Of a stretch of DNA of 64,000 bases, positions 26,138 to 35,128 are shown piece after piece. Every line of letters starts with the position of its first letter. The first letter of the stretch is position 1. Made by a program: the position numbers and the translations under genes. The notes under the pieces are model-generated. The model was not told where the DNA came from. It saw only the letters and a program-made list of their open reading frames with translations, and made no database searches. This stretch comes from Streptomyces sp. MUM 2J (GTDB lineage Bacteria; Actinomycetota; Actinomycetes; Streptomycetales; Streptomycetaceae): positions 148,786-212,785 of the forward strand of contig NZ_JADWYM010000007.1 in assembly GCF_022414535.1 (NCBI RefSeq). Reading direction: 5' to 3'.

Positions 26138-26964
26138 CGGTTCGCCCCCGCCAGGACCTGCTCCCGCTCCCGCCCCGGCCGTTGGGCCGGCAACGTCCTC
26201 GCGCGCCGGCGGCGCGGCGGCATGGCCGCGCCGTGCGGCCGGGGGACCAGGGCGAGTGCGGCGCCGAGCAGTGCGGCGGCGGCGATCGAGTCGAGCCAGT
26301 AGTGGTTGGCCGTGCCGACTATCACCACCAGCGTCAGCAGCGGGTGCGACAGCCACAGCAGGCGCCACCGCGACCGGGTCGCCGCGATCAGCCCGATCGC
26401 CACCATCAGCGCCCACCCGAAGTGCAGGGACGGCATCGCCGCGAACTGGTTCGACAGGTGGTCGGCGCGTGGCGGCCCGTACACCGAGGGGCCGTACACC
26501 CGCGCGGTGTCGATCAGACCGGTGGCCGCGAGCATCCGGGGCGGCGCCAGCGGGAACGCCAGGTGCAGTACCAGGGCGCAGGCGGTGACGGCGGCCAGCA
26601 CCCGTCGGGCCCACAGGTAGTGGGCCGGGCGCCGCAGGTACAGCCAGACCAGGAAGGCGGCCGTGGCGGAGAAGTGCACGGCGGCGTAGTACGTGTTCGC
26701 GAGGTGCGCCGGGAGGTCGCCGTGCAGCAGCAGTGACTGCACGGAGCCCTCGCCGGGCAGGTGGACGGCCCGTTCGGCGTCCCAGACGCGGTCCGCGTTG
26801 CGGAAGGCCTCGCCCGTGTGGCCGGCGGCCAGCTGACGGCCGAGCTTGTAGACCAGGAAGAGACCCGCGACGAGCAGGAGCTCACGGACGAGCGCGGGCC
26901 GTGCTGCCGCGCCGGTCCGCGCTGCTTGCCCGGGTTCTTCCCCGGGCTCGGTGCGGGCGTTCAT
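26134..26964 (-). CDS. PAP2-superfamily membrane phosphatase
   Basis: A 276-aa protein with about six membrane helices and the phosphatase motifs of the Aur1/Ipt1-like PAP2 group: PPRMLA, MPSLHFGWAL (central His) and NHYWLDS (C-terminal His-Asp). It probably acts on lipid phosphates or transfers inositol phosphate head groups. The ATG at 26964 follows a G-rich stretch. It is divergent from a TetR gene across a nested palindrome and is translationally coupled to the EamA transporter. Confidence 0.85.
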   Translation of the reverse strand: MNARTEPGEEPGQAARTGAAARPALVRELLLVAGLFLVYKLGRQLAAGHTGEAFRNADRVWDAERAVHLPGEGSVQSLLLHGDLPAHLANTYYAAVHFSATAAFLVWLYLRRPAHYLWARRVLAAVTACALVLHLAFPLAPPRMLAATGLIDTARVYGPSVYGPPRADHLSNQFAAMPSLHFGWALMVAIGLIAATRSRWRLLWLSHPLLTLVVIVGTANHYWLDSIAAAALLGAALALVPRPHGAAMPPRRRRARTLPAQRPGREREQVLAGANR

Positions 26965-27025
26965 CCCCCGGCCCCCTCGCTGACGGTGGTGCGTGTGTGG
27001 TGCGCGCCGTGCGGTGGCGCAAAGG

Positions 27026-27101
27026 AATCGATACGACATCGTACCGATACGCCAGTGTACCGATACGGTTCAGTACCGGTACACTGGTGTATCGATTGAC
27101 A
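27026..27101. promoter_or_regulatory. Nested palindromic operator between PAP2 and TetR genes
   Basis: CCAGTGTACCG (27052-27062) and CGGTACACTGG (27077-27087) form an 11-bp inverted repeat with a 14-base spacer. They are flanked by ATCGATAC at about 27028 and GTATCGAT at about 27089, also inverted. CCGATACG occurs twice in direct orientation. TTGACA at 27096-27101 may be the -35 box of the TetR gene. The layout fits autoregulation by the TetR protein and control of the PAP2-EamA operon. Confidence 0.7.
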
Positions 27102-27178
27102 TGCGACACACACGGGAAGCGACCATGGACGGCAGGGCCGCCGCACGGCCCCCGGAAGACCGGCGAGGAGAGACACCG

Positions 27179-27793
27179 ATGACGTCGCAGGCCGCGGAAG
27201 AGCCGGAGCAGGCTGCCGCGTCGCGCCGCTCCAAGCTCACGCCCGAGCGCGAGCAGGAGTTCTTCGACGCCGTCCTCGACCAGATCCGCGAGTGCGGGTA
27301 CGACGCCGTGACCATGGACGGCGTCGCCGCCAGCACGCGGTGCAGCAAATCCACCCTCTACCGGCAGTGGAAGACCAAGCCGCAGTTCGTGGTGGCCGCG
27401 CTGCGCTCGCGCCGCCGCTCACGGCTGAGCGGCATCGACACCGGCTCGCTCGCCGACGACCTGCGCGAGGCCGCGCGGGCCGCGGGGGAGTGGTCGGTGA
27501 AGGACACCAAGCTGCTCCAGGCGCTCGGCCACGCGGTCACCCAGGACGCGGAGCTGGCGGGGGCCCTGCGTGAGGCGCTCGTCGAGCCGGAGATCGCCGC
27601 GTTGAAGGAGATCCTGCGCCGCGGCGTCGAGCGCGGCGAGATCGCCGCGGACCATCCGGCGCTTGAGTACGTGCCCGCGCAGCTGTTCGGCATGCTGCGG
27701 GTCCGGCCGATCCTGGAGGGCAGGTACGCCGACGAGGAGTACCTGGCCCGTTTCACCGAGGCCGCCGTGCTGCCGGCCCTCGGGCTGACCTGA
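27179..27793 (+). CDS. TetR-family transcriptional regulator
   Basis: A 204-aa repressor. The HTH spans about residues 20-66 (EFFDAVLDQIRECGYDAVTM, then STRCSKSTLYRQWKTKPQFV). The C-terminal domain resembles the TetR_C group often seen with ..EPEIAALKEILRRGVERGEI. The ATG at 27179 is preceded by GAGGAGAG at 7 bases and is chosen over the upstream ATG at 27125. It is divergent from the PAP2-EamA operon and probably binds the nested palindrome in between. Confidence 0.9.
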   Translation: MTSQAAEEPEQAAASRRSKLTPEREQEFFDAVLDQIRECGYDAVTMDGVAASTRCSKSTLYRQWKTKPQFVVAALRSRRRSRLSGIDTGSLADDLREAARAAGEWSVKDTKLLQALGHAVTQDAELAGALREALVEPEIAALKEILRRGVERGEIAADHPALEYVPAQLFGMLRVRPILEGRYADEEYLARFTEAAVLPALGLT

Positions 27794-27906
27794 GACCCGG
27801 GCCGCCGTCCACGGGATGACTGGACGGTGGCCTGGTCGCGCCGCACCGTGGGGACGGGGGCGGCGCACCCCGGCCGGGCAGGGCCCCCTTGAGCGGAGAG
27901 GGCCCC

Positions 27907-27960
27907 GCCCGGCCGTTCTCCCGCCCGGCCGTTCTCCCGCCCGGCCGTTCTCCCGCCCGG
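27907..27960. repeat. 3.4 copies of a 16-bp tandem repeat
   Basis: The unit GCCCGGCCGTTCTCCC occurs three times exactly at 27907-27922, 27923-27938 and 27939-27954. A partial copy GCCCGG follows. It lies between the convergent TetR and DUF2510 genes. Confidence 0.9.
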
Positions 27961-28013
27961 GCGGGTCCTGGGCGCCGGCGGATGGGCCCCCGGTGCGGGG
28001 CGGCGACGCCGAA

Positions 28014-29129
28014 TCAGACGTTCTGGCCGCTCCCGCCGCCCCGGGCCACCTTGATGCCCCGGATGATCTCGTCGATCACGGACGCGTCCTGGTCGGTGTC
28101 GACACCGAAGCGGACCACGACCATGTGGCGCGGGACGGTGGGCGAGGGAAACGCCAGCGACTCGACGTAGCCGTCGGCACCCTTGCTGGTGACGGCCTTC
28201 CACCGGACCAGGTAGCCCTTCTGCCCGGCCACGGTGACGGCCTTGGCGGCCAGCTCCTGGTGCGAGGTGATGCTGCCGTAGGTGGTGCCGCCGTAGGACT
28301 CCTCCGCGTTGGCCCGGATGTCCGCCTTGGCGACCTGCTCCGCCGTGGCCCCGCGGGTGCCCACCACCGACGCCGGCGCCGCGTAGGCGCCGCCCTTGGT
28401 GCAGGACTTGCCGGTGTCACCGGGGCAGGGGTAACTGTCGTTCGAGGTCACGGCCGCACCGCCGGTGCCCTGCTGTCCGTACCAGCCCTCGGGGATGGGG
28501 AGGCTGATGCCGTCCGCCACGTCCGTCACGGAGCCGCTCTCGATCCGCTGCGGCTGCGTCCGGTTCGGCGAGGGTGCCGCGCCGCCGTCGCGGCCCCCGG
28601 GGCCGCCGCTCGGTCCGCCACCGGGCCCGCCCGGTCCGCCCTGCCCCTGCCGGGCGTCGTCGCGGCCCCCGCCGTCGTCCTTGGCCAGTGCCCACACACC
28701 GACCCCGATGCTCGCCAGCACCGCGACGGCCGCGGCCACCGCTATCCCGACCCGCACCCCGCGTCGCCCGCCGGATTCCGCCGGCTGAGCGGGGTAGCCC
28801 GGGTGGACCGGATAGCCGGGCTGCCCGCCGAACACCGGCTGCCCGCCGTACCCGGGCTGCCCGAACGCCCCCGGCCCCGGGGGCGCTACCGGCTGATCGG
28901 GTGCCCCGGCCGGCCCCGGCTGCCCGGCCGCTCCGATGTGTCCCGGCCGCTCCGTCGCTCCCGGATGCGCCCCGCCGGGCGGTGGCTGCTGTGGTCCCCA
29001 TGCGGCGGCGGACCCCGCGGGGCGTGTCCGGTCCGTCCACGCCTTGCCGTCCCACCAGCGCTCGGTGGCGGGGCCGTCACTTGTCTGTCCGGGGTCGGGG
29101 TACCACCCGGGGGGAGTCACCTGCGTCAT
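28014..29129 (-). CDS. DUF2510 single-pass membrane protein
   Basis: A 371-aa protein. The DUF2510 motif is at residues 5-35 (TPPGWYPDPG, ERWWDGKAWTDRTRP). A Gly/Pro/Gln-rich segment follows (repeated QPGYGGQP units), then one membrane helix at about 124-146. An outer Gly/Pro linker leads to an extracytoplasmic domain of about 170 residues with two cysteines (YPCPGDTGKSCTKG). The domain is not recognised. There is no ribosome site; the box TACGGT lies 6 bases before the ATG, so the mRNA is probably leaderless. Confidence 0.8.
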   Translation of the reverse strand: MTQVTPPGWYPDPGQTSDGPATERWWDGKAWTDRTRPAGSAAAWGPQQPPPGGAHPGATERPGHIGAAGQPGPAGAPDQPVAPPGPGAFGQPGYGGQPVFGGQPGYPVHPGYPAQPAESGGRRGVRVGIAVAAAVAVLASIGVGVWALAKDDGGGRDDARQGQGGPGGPGGGPSGGPGGRDGGAAPSPNRTQPQRIESGSVTDVADGISLPIPEGWYGQQGTGGAAVTSNDSYPCPGDTGKSCTKGGAYAAPASVVGTRGATAEQVAKADIRANAEESYGGTTYGSITSHQELAAKAVTVAGQKGYLVRWKAVTSKGADGYVESLAFPSPTVPRHMVVVRFGVDTDQDASVIDEIIRGIKVARGGGSGQNV

Positions 29130-29757
29130 GGGTCAACCGTATGAGGCATCTGTGAAAGCGACATGAGAGGGTGCGCTTCTGGCCGCGCTCACCGCCGCGG
29201 TGACCCGCCTCGACGGTCCGCGGCGCGGTGCTCGCCTCACCCGCCCGCCGCAGCGCGTGCGGCGGGCGGGTGAGGCGTGTGCGCCTCCGGGGGCGGGGCT
29301 CCCGCGCCCGTGGGGCTGGCCGATCGCCCTCGGCCGGACGGGGGCACCGGGGGCAGGCGGCCCGGTGACCTCCCCGCTCGTCGGTCCCGCAGGCGCCCCG
29401 GTGCCGGTTCGGCTTCGGTTCGGTTTCGATTGGGCGTCGCCTTCGAGCCGCCCCCCGTCGCCGGCCCGGGCGGCGGTCGGGCTCCTGCCGCGCTTCCGCG
29501 GGTGCCACCGGTGCGCCGACGGCGTGCCCCGTTCCCGCGTACCGAGTCGACTTCCGGCCGATCGGCCGTCAACTCGCTTCCCTGCAAAGGGCGTTGTCGG
29601 TCACAGCCGGCCGTGCGGCGCCCGGGCCCTGCCGCTTGTTCCCCTTACTCCCTTTCATCCGTTACGGCAACTGCTGCGCCGACCGGCCTCCGCCCTGGGT
29701 GGCGGGGGACTACGCTCAAGCCTGCACATGGTGAGGGCGACTTGGGGAGGTAGCGGG
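29130..29757. other. Divergent intergenic region with a large hairpin
   Basis: This 628-base stretch between the DUF2510 gene and the STAND ATPase gene contains the leaderless promoter of the former and a perfect 19-bp inverted repeat near 29234-29276. The rest is GC-rich with no credible gene. A T-richer zone at about 29630-29670 may hold the promoter of the ATPase gene. Confidence 0.5.
29234..29276. repeat. Perfect 19-bp inverted repeat
   Basis: The arm 29234-29252 (beginning GCCTCACCCG) pairs base for base with 29258-29276, with a 5-base loop GCGCG. A smaller hairpin GGCG/CGCC follows at once. It lies between two divergent genes, so it is not an ordinary terminator of either. Confidence 0.85.
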
Positions 29758-32439
29758 ATGACGGAGGTTCGGCCCACGCCGGCCGCCTCGGCTTCCCTGT
29801 GGGAGCGAGACCACGAAGTCGGCGTGGTCGCACAGGCGATCGACGCCCTGTGTGCCGATCGGTCGTCCTCGGGTGCCCTGTTGGTGTTCCAGGGCGAGGC
29901 GGGCCTCGGCAAGACCGCCCTGCTGACCCGGACGCGCCGCCTGGCAGAGGCCCGCGGCTGCACCGTCTGGTCGGCCCGCAGCGGAGAGACCCTCCGCTCC
30001 GTCCCCTTCAACGTGGTGCGCCAGTTGCTGCAGCCGGCGCTCGTGTCGCTGATGCCGGAGGAGGCCCGCGAGTACCTCGGCGACTGGTACGACATCGCGG
30101 GCCCCGCCCTCGGCATAGCCGAGCCGAGTGAGCGTCCGGCCGACCCGCAGGGCGTGTGCGACGGACTCGTGGCGGCCGTGCGCCGGCTGGCCAAGCGGGA
30201 CTGGCCGCTCGTCCTGCTCGTCGACGACGCCCACTGGGCCGACCAGGAGACCCTGCGCTTCCTCGCGGCGTTCGCCGACCGCCTCCACGACCTGTCCGTC
30301 CTGGTCGTCGTCGCGCGCAGGCCCGGCGAGATCCGCGGCGCGGGCGCGCCCCTGCTGGAGGCGATCACCGCCGCCGGCCGCGCCATCAGCACGCTGAGCG
30401 CCCTCACCCCGGACGCGGTCGCCGGTCTCACCCGCGCCGCCCTCGGTGAGCACGCGGACGCCCCGTTCTGCCGTGAGGTGTGGGCCGTCACCGGCGGAAA
30501 CCCCTACGAGACCGTCGAACTCCTCGCCAAGGTGCACGACAGCGAGCTGGATCCGACCGAGTCCTCGGCGGGCGAGCTGCGCGCCCTGAACCGCTCCGCC
30601 CGCGGCGGCGGCCTCGTCGCCCGCCTGGAGGAACTCGGCATCGACGCCACCCGGTTGGCCTGGGCCGCAGCCATCCTCGGCGACGGCATCACCGTCGACC
30701 TGGTGGCCCGGCTCGCCACGATGAGCCGCGAGGACGCCGAGCGCTGCGCCGGCCTTCTCAAGGCCGCCCGTATCCTCACCGCGCCCGACCCGGCGACCGG
30801 GTCCGCCGGCGCCGACGCGCTGGAGTTCGTCCACCCGCTGATCGCCACCGCCGTCTACAACTCCATCCCCGACGCCCTGCGGCGTGCCTGGCACGGCGTG
30901 GCCGCCCAGGTCGTCACCGACAGCGGGCTCGGCCCCGCGGCCGCCTCCCGTCACCTCCTCCAGGTGCACCCCGACGACGACCAGGAACTGGTCGAGCAGT
31001 TGCGCGAGGCCGCCCGCGAACACCTTGCCGTCGGCGCTCCCGACGCGGCACGCCGCTGCCTGGAGCGCGCTCTGGTGGAACCGCCGCTGCCGGAGGTCCA
31101 CGCGCACGTCCTCTACGAACTGGGCTGCGCCACCCTGCTCACCGCACCCGCCAGGACCATCGGCCACCTCCAGACCGCCCTCTCCCTGCCCGGTCTGGAC
31201 AGCGCCGAACGCGTCGACGCCGTCTTCCGCCTCTCCCAGGCCCTCCTCCACAACAACCAGCTGGAGGAGGCCGTCCGCACCGTCGAGGCCGAGGCCGCCC
31301 GCCACCCCGACGGTCCGGCCAGGCTGCGGCTACAGGCCGTCCAGTACATGTGGGAGGGCATCCACGCCGGGGAGTCCGCCTCCCCGGGCCGCTCCGAACG
31401 CCTCGCCGACCTCGCCCGCACGTGCACCGGCCGCGACAACTCCGAACGCGCCCTGCTGATCCTGCGCGGCTTCGACGCCATGACCCGCGGGGAGAACGCC
31501 GAGGAGGTCGTCGAGATGTGCGACCGTGCCCTCGTGAACGGCCGGCTCGCACCCGGCCTGGGCTGGACCGACACCGAGTGGGGCATCGAACTGCCGATGA
31601 TGCTGGCCAGTTCCTACGCCTACACCGACCGCCTCGACCGGGCCGAGGCTCTCTTCACGGACGCCCTGCGCACCTACGAGAGCGCGGGCTGGAGCGGCGG
31701 CCACCTCGCCCTGGCCCACGCCTACCTCGGTCTCGGCCACCGCCGTCGCGGCCGGCTCAGGGAGGCCGAGGCCTCGTTGCGCGAATCCCTGCGGCTCGCC
31801 GAGCGCGTGGGCCGCGGCCTTCCCCTGTACTGGTCGGCGACCTGCAACCTCGTCGACACCCTCCTCGCCCGCGGTCACGTCGAGGAGGCCTGGTCGGTCG
31901 CCGAGCAGTACGGCTTCGGCCCGCCGTACCCGTCCACGATCGTGCTGCCCGACCCGCAGTCGGTGCGCGGCAGGCTGCTGCTCGCCGTCGGCCGCACCAA
32001 GGACGGCATCAACGAACTGGAGGCCGCCGAGAAGGCCGCGGGCACCCGCGGTCACCACAACCCGGTGATGGTCCCCTGGGCGGTCGACCTCGCTCGTGCC
32101 CTGGCCACCGAGGACCCCGCCCGGGCCGCCCGGCTGGCCACCGACGCCCGCCGTCAGGCCGAGCGCTTCGGCACCGACACCGCCATCGGCGAGGCCCTGC
32201 GCTGTGCCGCCGCGCTGGAGACCGGCCAGCGCGCGGTCCGCCTCGCCGAACAGGCCGTCACGTTCCTGGAGTCATCGCCCTGCCAGTACGAACACGCCGC
32301 CGCGCGCGTCGAGTACGGCATCGCCGCCCGCTCCGACGCCGAGCTCAGGCGCGGTCTCGGCCTGGCCCGCTCGTGCGGCGCGGACGGCCTCGTCGCCCGT
32401 GCCCAGCGCGAACTGGGCACGGGGCACCACCCTGCCTGA
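29758..32439 (+). CDS. LuxR-type (LAL) STAND ATPase lacking the C-terminal HTH
   Basis: An 893-aa cytosolic AAA/STAND protein. Walker A is G46-E-A-G-L-G-K-T53 and Walker B LVLLVDDAHWAD at about 151-162. A winged-helix region follows, and then a long TPR-like helical part (about 400-890) as in large ATP-binding LuxR regulators. In that family a LuxR helix-turn-helix of about 65 residues follows the point where this protein ends (ARAQRELGTG). No HTH is coded before or after the stop, where a hairpin follows. The ATG lies after GGGGAGG. It may act as a partner or signalling ATPase rather than a DNA-binding activator. Confidence 0.88.
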   Translation: MTEVRPTPAASASLWERDHEVGVVAQAIDALCADRSSSGALLVFQGEAGLGKTALLTRTRRLAEARGCTVWSARSGETLRSVPFNVVRQLLQPALVSLMPEEAREYLGDWYDIAGPALGIAEPSERPADPQGVCDGLVAAVRRLAKRDWPLVLLVDDAHWADQETLRFLAAFADRLHDLSVLVVVARRPGEIRGAGAPLLEAITAAGRAISTLSALTPDAVAGLTRAALGEHADAPFCREVWAVTGGNPYETVELLAKVHDSELDPTESSAGELRALNRSARGGGLVARLEELGIDATRLAWAAAILGDGITVDLVARLATMSREDAERCAGLLKAARILTAPDPATGSAGADALEFVHPLIATAVYNSIPDALRRAWHGVAAQVVTDSGLGPAAASRHLLQVHPDDDQELVEQLREAAREHLAVGAPDAARRCLERALVEPPLPEVHAHVLYELGCATLLTAPARTIGHLQTALSLPGLDSAERVDAVFRLSQALLHNNQLEEAVRTVEAEAARHPDGPARLRLQAVQYMWEGIHAGESASPGRSERLADLARTCTGRDNSERALLILRGFDAMTRGENAEEVVEMCDRALVNGRLAPGLGWTDTEWGIELPMMLASSYAYTDRLDRAEALFTDALRTYESAGWSGGHLALAHAYLGLGHRRRGRLREAEASLRESLRLAERVGRGLPLYWSATCNLVDTLLARGHVEEAWSVAEQYGFGPPYPSTIVLPDPQSVRGRLLLAVGRTKDGINELEAAEKAAGTRGHHNPVMVPWAVDLARALATEDPARAARLATDARRQAERFGTDTAIGEALRCAAALETGQRAVRLAEQAVTFLESSPCQYEHAAARVEYGIAARSDAELRRGLGLARSCGADGLVARAQRELGTGHHPA

Positions 32440-32458
32440 CGCGCAGCAGTCCCTCCCG

Positions 32459-32484
32459 CCCCCGCCGGCGTAGCCCGGCGGGGG
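32459..32484. terminator. Hairpin between the STAND ATPase and DUF3048 genes
   Basis: CCCCCGCCGG (32459-32468) pairs with CCGGCGGGGG (32475-32484) across a 6-base loop, 20 bases after the ATPase stop. It can serve both convergent genes. Confidence 0.7.
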
Positions 32485-32564
32485 TCACGCCGCGAGCGGC
32501 TCGTGCGCCCGGAGCGGCACACGTCCGGTCCCGTCCGGTGGGGCGGCGTGCTGCCAGGACCGGG

Positions 32565-33539
32565 TCACGGAGAGGGCGCGAAGACCACCCAGACCTGTCC
32601 GTCGGCGAAGGTCATCGGGTTGCCGCCCTTCGTGGTGAACTCCGTGCCGTCCGTGGCCTTCGGCCTCTTCCAGGTGACGTCGTAGGCACGGCCGTCCCGC
32701 AGCACCTCGGCCTTCCCCGAGCCGACCGTCTGTGTGTACGGCGTGCCGTTGCCGAGGAAGTCGTGGAAGCGCGACGTGCGCATCTCCACGTACTGCACCA
32801 CCACCGTCGAGGCGGCCACCCGGCGGCCGTCGGTCGTCAGGGCGGGGGTGCCGTCCATGGCGACCAGATAGCGGTGGCGGTCCGGGGACCAGGTGAAGGT
32901 GAAGCGGGCGGCGGGGTAGCGGACCGTGCGCGTGGTCCCGTCCGTGCCCCCGGGCGGCCTGTCGCCGTAGCGGAAGCCGGTCGTCAGGGCGGACCCGCCG
33001 GGAGCGGAGGGCATCAGCCGGTCCGGCCGCAGATACAGGTTGTGCGGTGCGGGCTTGTCACCACCGCGGTAGAAGGCGCCGGACGCGTTGTCGGGGGTCT
33101 CCGCCCGCAGCGGTGCCTTGTCGATCAGCGGCAGCAGCTTGCTCTGCGCCCCGGAGAACGCGAGTGTCGGCTCCTCGAACTGGCGCAGCAGCTCCAGGTC
33201 GGACTCACGGGCGCTGCGTACCGGGCCGATGGTCTCGGGCAGGTGTGTCGCGTACACCGCCATCAGCCGGCTCAGACCGCCTTCGACCTGTTCGGCGTAG
33301 ACGACGTCCGCGGAGTCCAGGCCCGTCTGCGGCCGGGCGGCCGGCACGTTGTCGATCTTCACGGCGAGCACGGAGCCAGGGTGCGTGGACCGGTCCGCCG
33401 TAGGGGAGGGGGCCGGCGCGCGGCCGTCGTCGGACGCGCGGTGCGGTGAGGTGCAGGCCGCCGCCAGCGACATCGTCAGCGACGCGGCCAGCAGGGCCGC
33501 CGCCGTTCCTGCGCGCGGGACGCGCGCTCCTCGTCTCAT
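32565..33539 (-). CDS. DUF3048 (YerB-like) lipoprotein
   Basis: A 324-aa exported lipoprotein. The signal ends in the lipobox LAAAC at about residue 29, so the mature protein is probably anchored to the outer face of the membrane. DUF3048 features include KIDNVPAARPQTGLDSADVVYAE split around VAEGG-like VEGGLSRL, then IGPVRSARESDLEL and GAFYRGGDKPAPHNLY. The family's role is unknown. An in-frame GTG at 33545 is an equally possible start, and neither has a strong ribosome site. Confidence 0.85.
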   Translation of the reverse strand: MRRGARVPRAGTAAALLAASLTMSLAAACTSPHRASDDGRAPAPSPTADRSTHPGSVLAVKIDNVPAARPQTGLDSADVVYAEQVEGGLSRLMAVYATHLPETIGPVRSARESDLELLRQFEEPTLAFSGAQSKLLPLIDKAPLRAETPDNASGAFYRGGDKPAPHNLYLRPDRLMPSAPGGSALTTGFRYGDRPPGGTDGTTRTVRYPAARFTFTWSPDRHRYLVAMDGTPALTTDGRRVAASTVVVQYVEMRTSRFHDFLGNGTPYTQTVGSGKAEVLRDGRAYDVTWKRPKATDGTEFTTKGGNPMTFADGQVWVVFAPSP

Positions 33540-33851
33540 GCCCACGGTTACCCGCCCAGTCGTGTGTCGCCATCGATTGTGCGCTCATCGGATCATTCAG
33601 GCCATTCATGGGTGTGACCGACATGAGCGATATGTACGCGGAATCCGCCGAACGGCTCTGACGGCCCTGGCCGGGCCGCCGTCGCTGGTCTCCGGGACCG
33701 GGACCGGACCGGTGGTCCAGGTCAGGTCCGGGGCCGGGCAGGGGGTTCGCGTGCGGGCCTGCGGGTACCCGGCGGCACGGCCGGATCCGGTGCCCGGTCA
33801 CGGCCGACGACACGGACACGGCTTCACGGACACGGCTTAAGGAGCGGGCAG
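33540..33851. other. Divergent intergenic region before the alcohol dehydrogenase
   Basis: No solid gene is seen. A tiny frame at 33608-33661 (MGVTDMSDMYAESAERL) has no clear ribosome site. Repeated GGACC/GGTCC blocks lie at about 33690-33735. Confidence 0.4.
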
Positions 33852-35042
33852 ATGAGGGCAGTGACGTGGCAGGGCAGGCGGGACGTACGGGTCGAGGACG
33901 TTCCCGATCCGAGGATCGAAGAGCCGACGGACGCCGTCATCAGGGTCACCTCCAGCGGGCTGTGCGGCTCCGACCTGCACCTGTACGAGGTCCTGACGGC
34001 GTTCATGACACCGGGCGACATCCTCGGACACGAGCCCATCGGCATCGTGGAGGAGGTCGGCGCGGGCGTGCTCGACCTCGCGGCGGGCGACCGGGTGGTC
34101 GTGCCCTTCCAGATCGCCTGCGGGGACTGCTGGATGTGCCTGAACGGACTGCCCACCCAGTGCGAGACCACCCAGGTCGCCGGCGAGGGCATGGGCGCCG
34201 CCCTGTTCGGCTACACCCGCCTGTACGGCGCCGTACCGGGCGCCCAGGCGGAGTACCTGCGTGTCCCGCAGGCGCAGTTCGGCCCCATCAAGATCCCCGA
34301 CGGGCCGCCCGACGACCGGTTCGTCTACCTCTCCGACGTGCTGCCCACCGCCTGGCAGGCGGTCGCCTACGCGGACGTGCCCCCCGGCGGGAGCGTCGCC
34401 GTCCTCGGACTCGGACCGATCGGCGACATGGCCTGCCGCGTGGCCGGGATGCGCGGTGCCGGGCGGGTGCTCGGCGTCGACCTGGTGCCCGAGCGTCTGC
34501 ACCGGGCGCGCGAACGGGGCGTCGAGACGTTCGACCTCCGGAGCTTCGACAGCGAGAAGGAACTGGTCGCCGCGATCCGCGACGAGACCGACGGGCGGGG
34601 GCCCGACGCCGTGATCGACGCCGTCGGCACCGAGGCCCACGGCAGTGCGGCGGCGCGCCTGGCCCAGCAGGCCGCCTCGATCCTGCCCCGGAGGATCGGC
34701 GGGCCGCTCGCGGAGCGGTTCAGCGTCGACCGGCTCGCCGCCCTGCACACCGCCATCGACCTGGTGCGCCGCGGCGGCACGCTGTCCCTGACCGGCGTGT
34801 ACGGCGGCACGGCCGACCCGTTGCCGCTCCTCACCATGTTCGACAAGCAGATCCAGATCCGCATGGGCCAGGCCAACGTGCGCCGCTGGAGCGACGAGAT
34901 CCTGCCGTACCTCACCGACGAGGACCCTCTCGGGGTCGACGACTTCGCCACCCACCGGCTGCCGCTGGACGAGGCGCCGCACGCCTACGAGATGTTCCAG
35001 CACAAGCAGGACGGCGTGGTGAAGGTACTGCTGAAGCCGTGA
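33852..35042 (+). CDS. Zinc-dependent alcohol dehydrogenase
   Basis: A 396-aa cytosolic medium-chain dehydrogenase. GLCGSDLHLY and GHEPIGIVEEVG hold catalytic zinc ligands. The four structural zinc cysteines are in CGDCWMCLNGLPTQC, and the NAD-binding motif is LGLGPIGDMACRVAG. The overall form resembles formaldehyde/glutathione-independent dehydrogenase-like proteins with the longer insert. The start follows TTAAGGAGCGGGCAG. It is convergent with the DNA ligase gene across a strong hairpin. The true substrate is unknown. Confidence 0.92.
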   Translation: MRAVTWQGRRDVRVEDVPDPRIEEPTDAVIRVTSSGLCGSDLHLYEVLTAFMTPGDILGHEPIGIVEEVGAGVLDLAAGDRVVVPFQIACGDCWMCLNGLPTQCETTQVAGEGMGAALFGYTRLYGAVPGAQAEYLRVPQAQFGPIKIPDGPPDDRFVYLSDVLPTAWQAVAYADVPPGGSVAVLGLGPIGDMACRVAGMRGAGRVLGVDLVPERLHRARERGVETFDLRSFDSEKELVAAIRDETDGRGPDAVIDAVGTEAHGSAAARLAQQAASILPRRIGGPLAERFSVDRLAALHTAIDLVRRGGTLSLTGVYGGTADPLPLLTMFDKQIQIRMGQANVRRWSDEILPYLTDEDPLGVDDFATHRLPLDEAPHAYEMFQHKQDGVVKVLLKP

Positions 35043-35056
35043 GGCCCGCCGGACCG

Positions 35057-35105
35057 GGGGCCGCGCCGGCGCCCGTTCCCCGTGTGAGGGCACCGGCGCG
35101 GCCCC
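35057..35105. terminator. Bidirectional terminator hairpin
   Basis: GGGGCCGCGCCGG (35057-35069) pairs perfectly over 13 bp with CCGGCGCGGCCCC (35093-35105), between the convergent alcohol dehydrogenase and ligase genes. Confidence 0.75.
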
Positions 35106-35128
35106 GCCACACGTCGATGTGCCGCGCC

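Noticed and set aside
33608..33661. Tiny frame coding MGVTDMSDMYAESAERL
   Set aside because: It has no clear ribosome site and no -10 box at the leaderless spacing, and is too short to judge.
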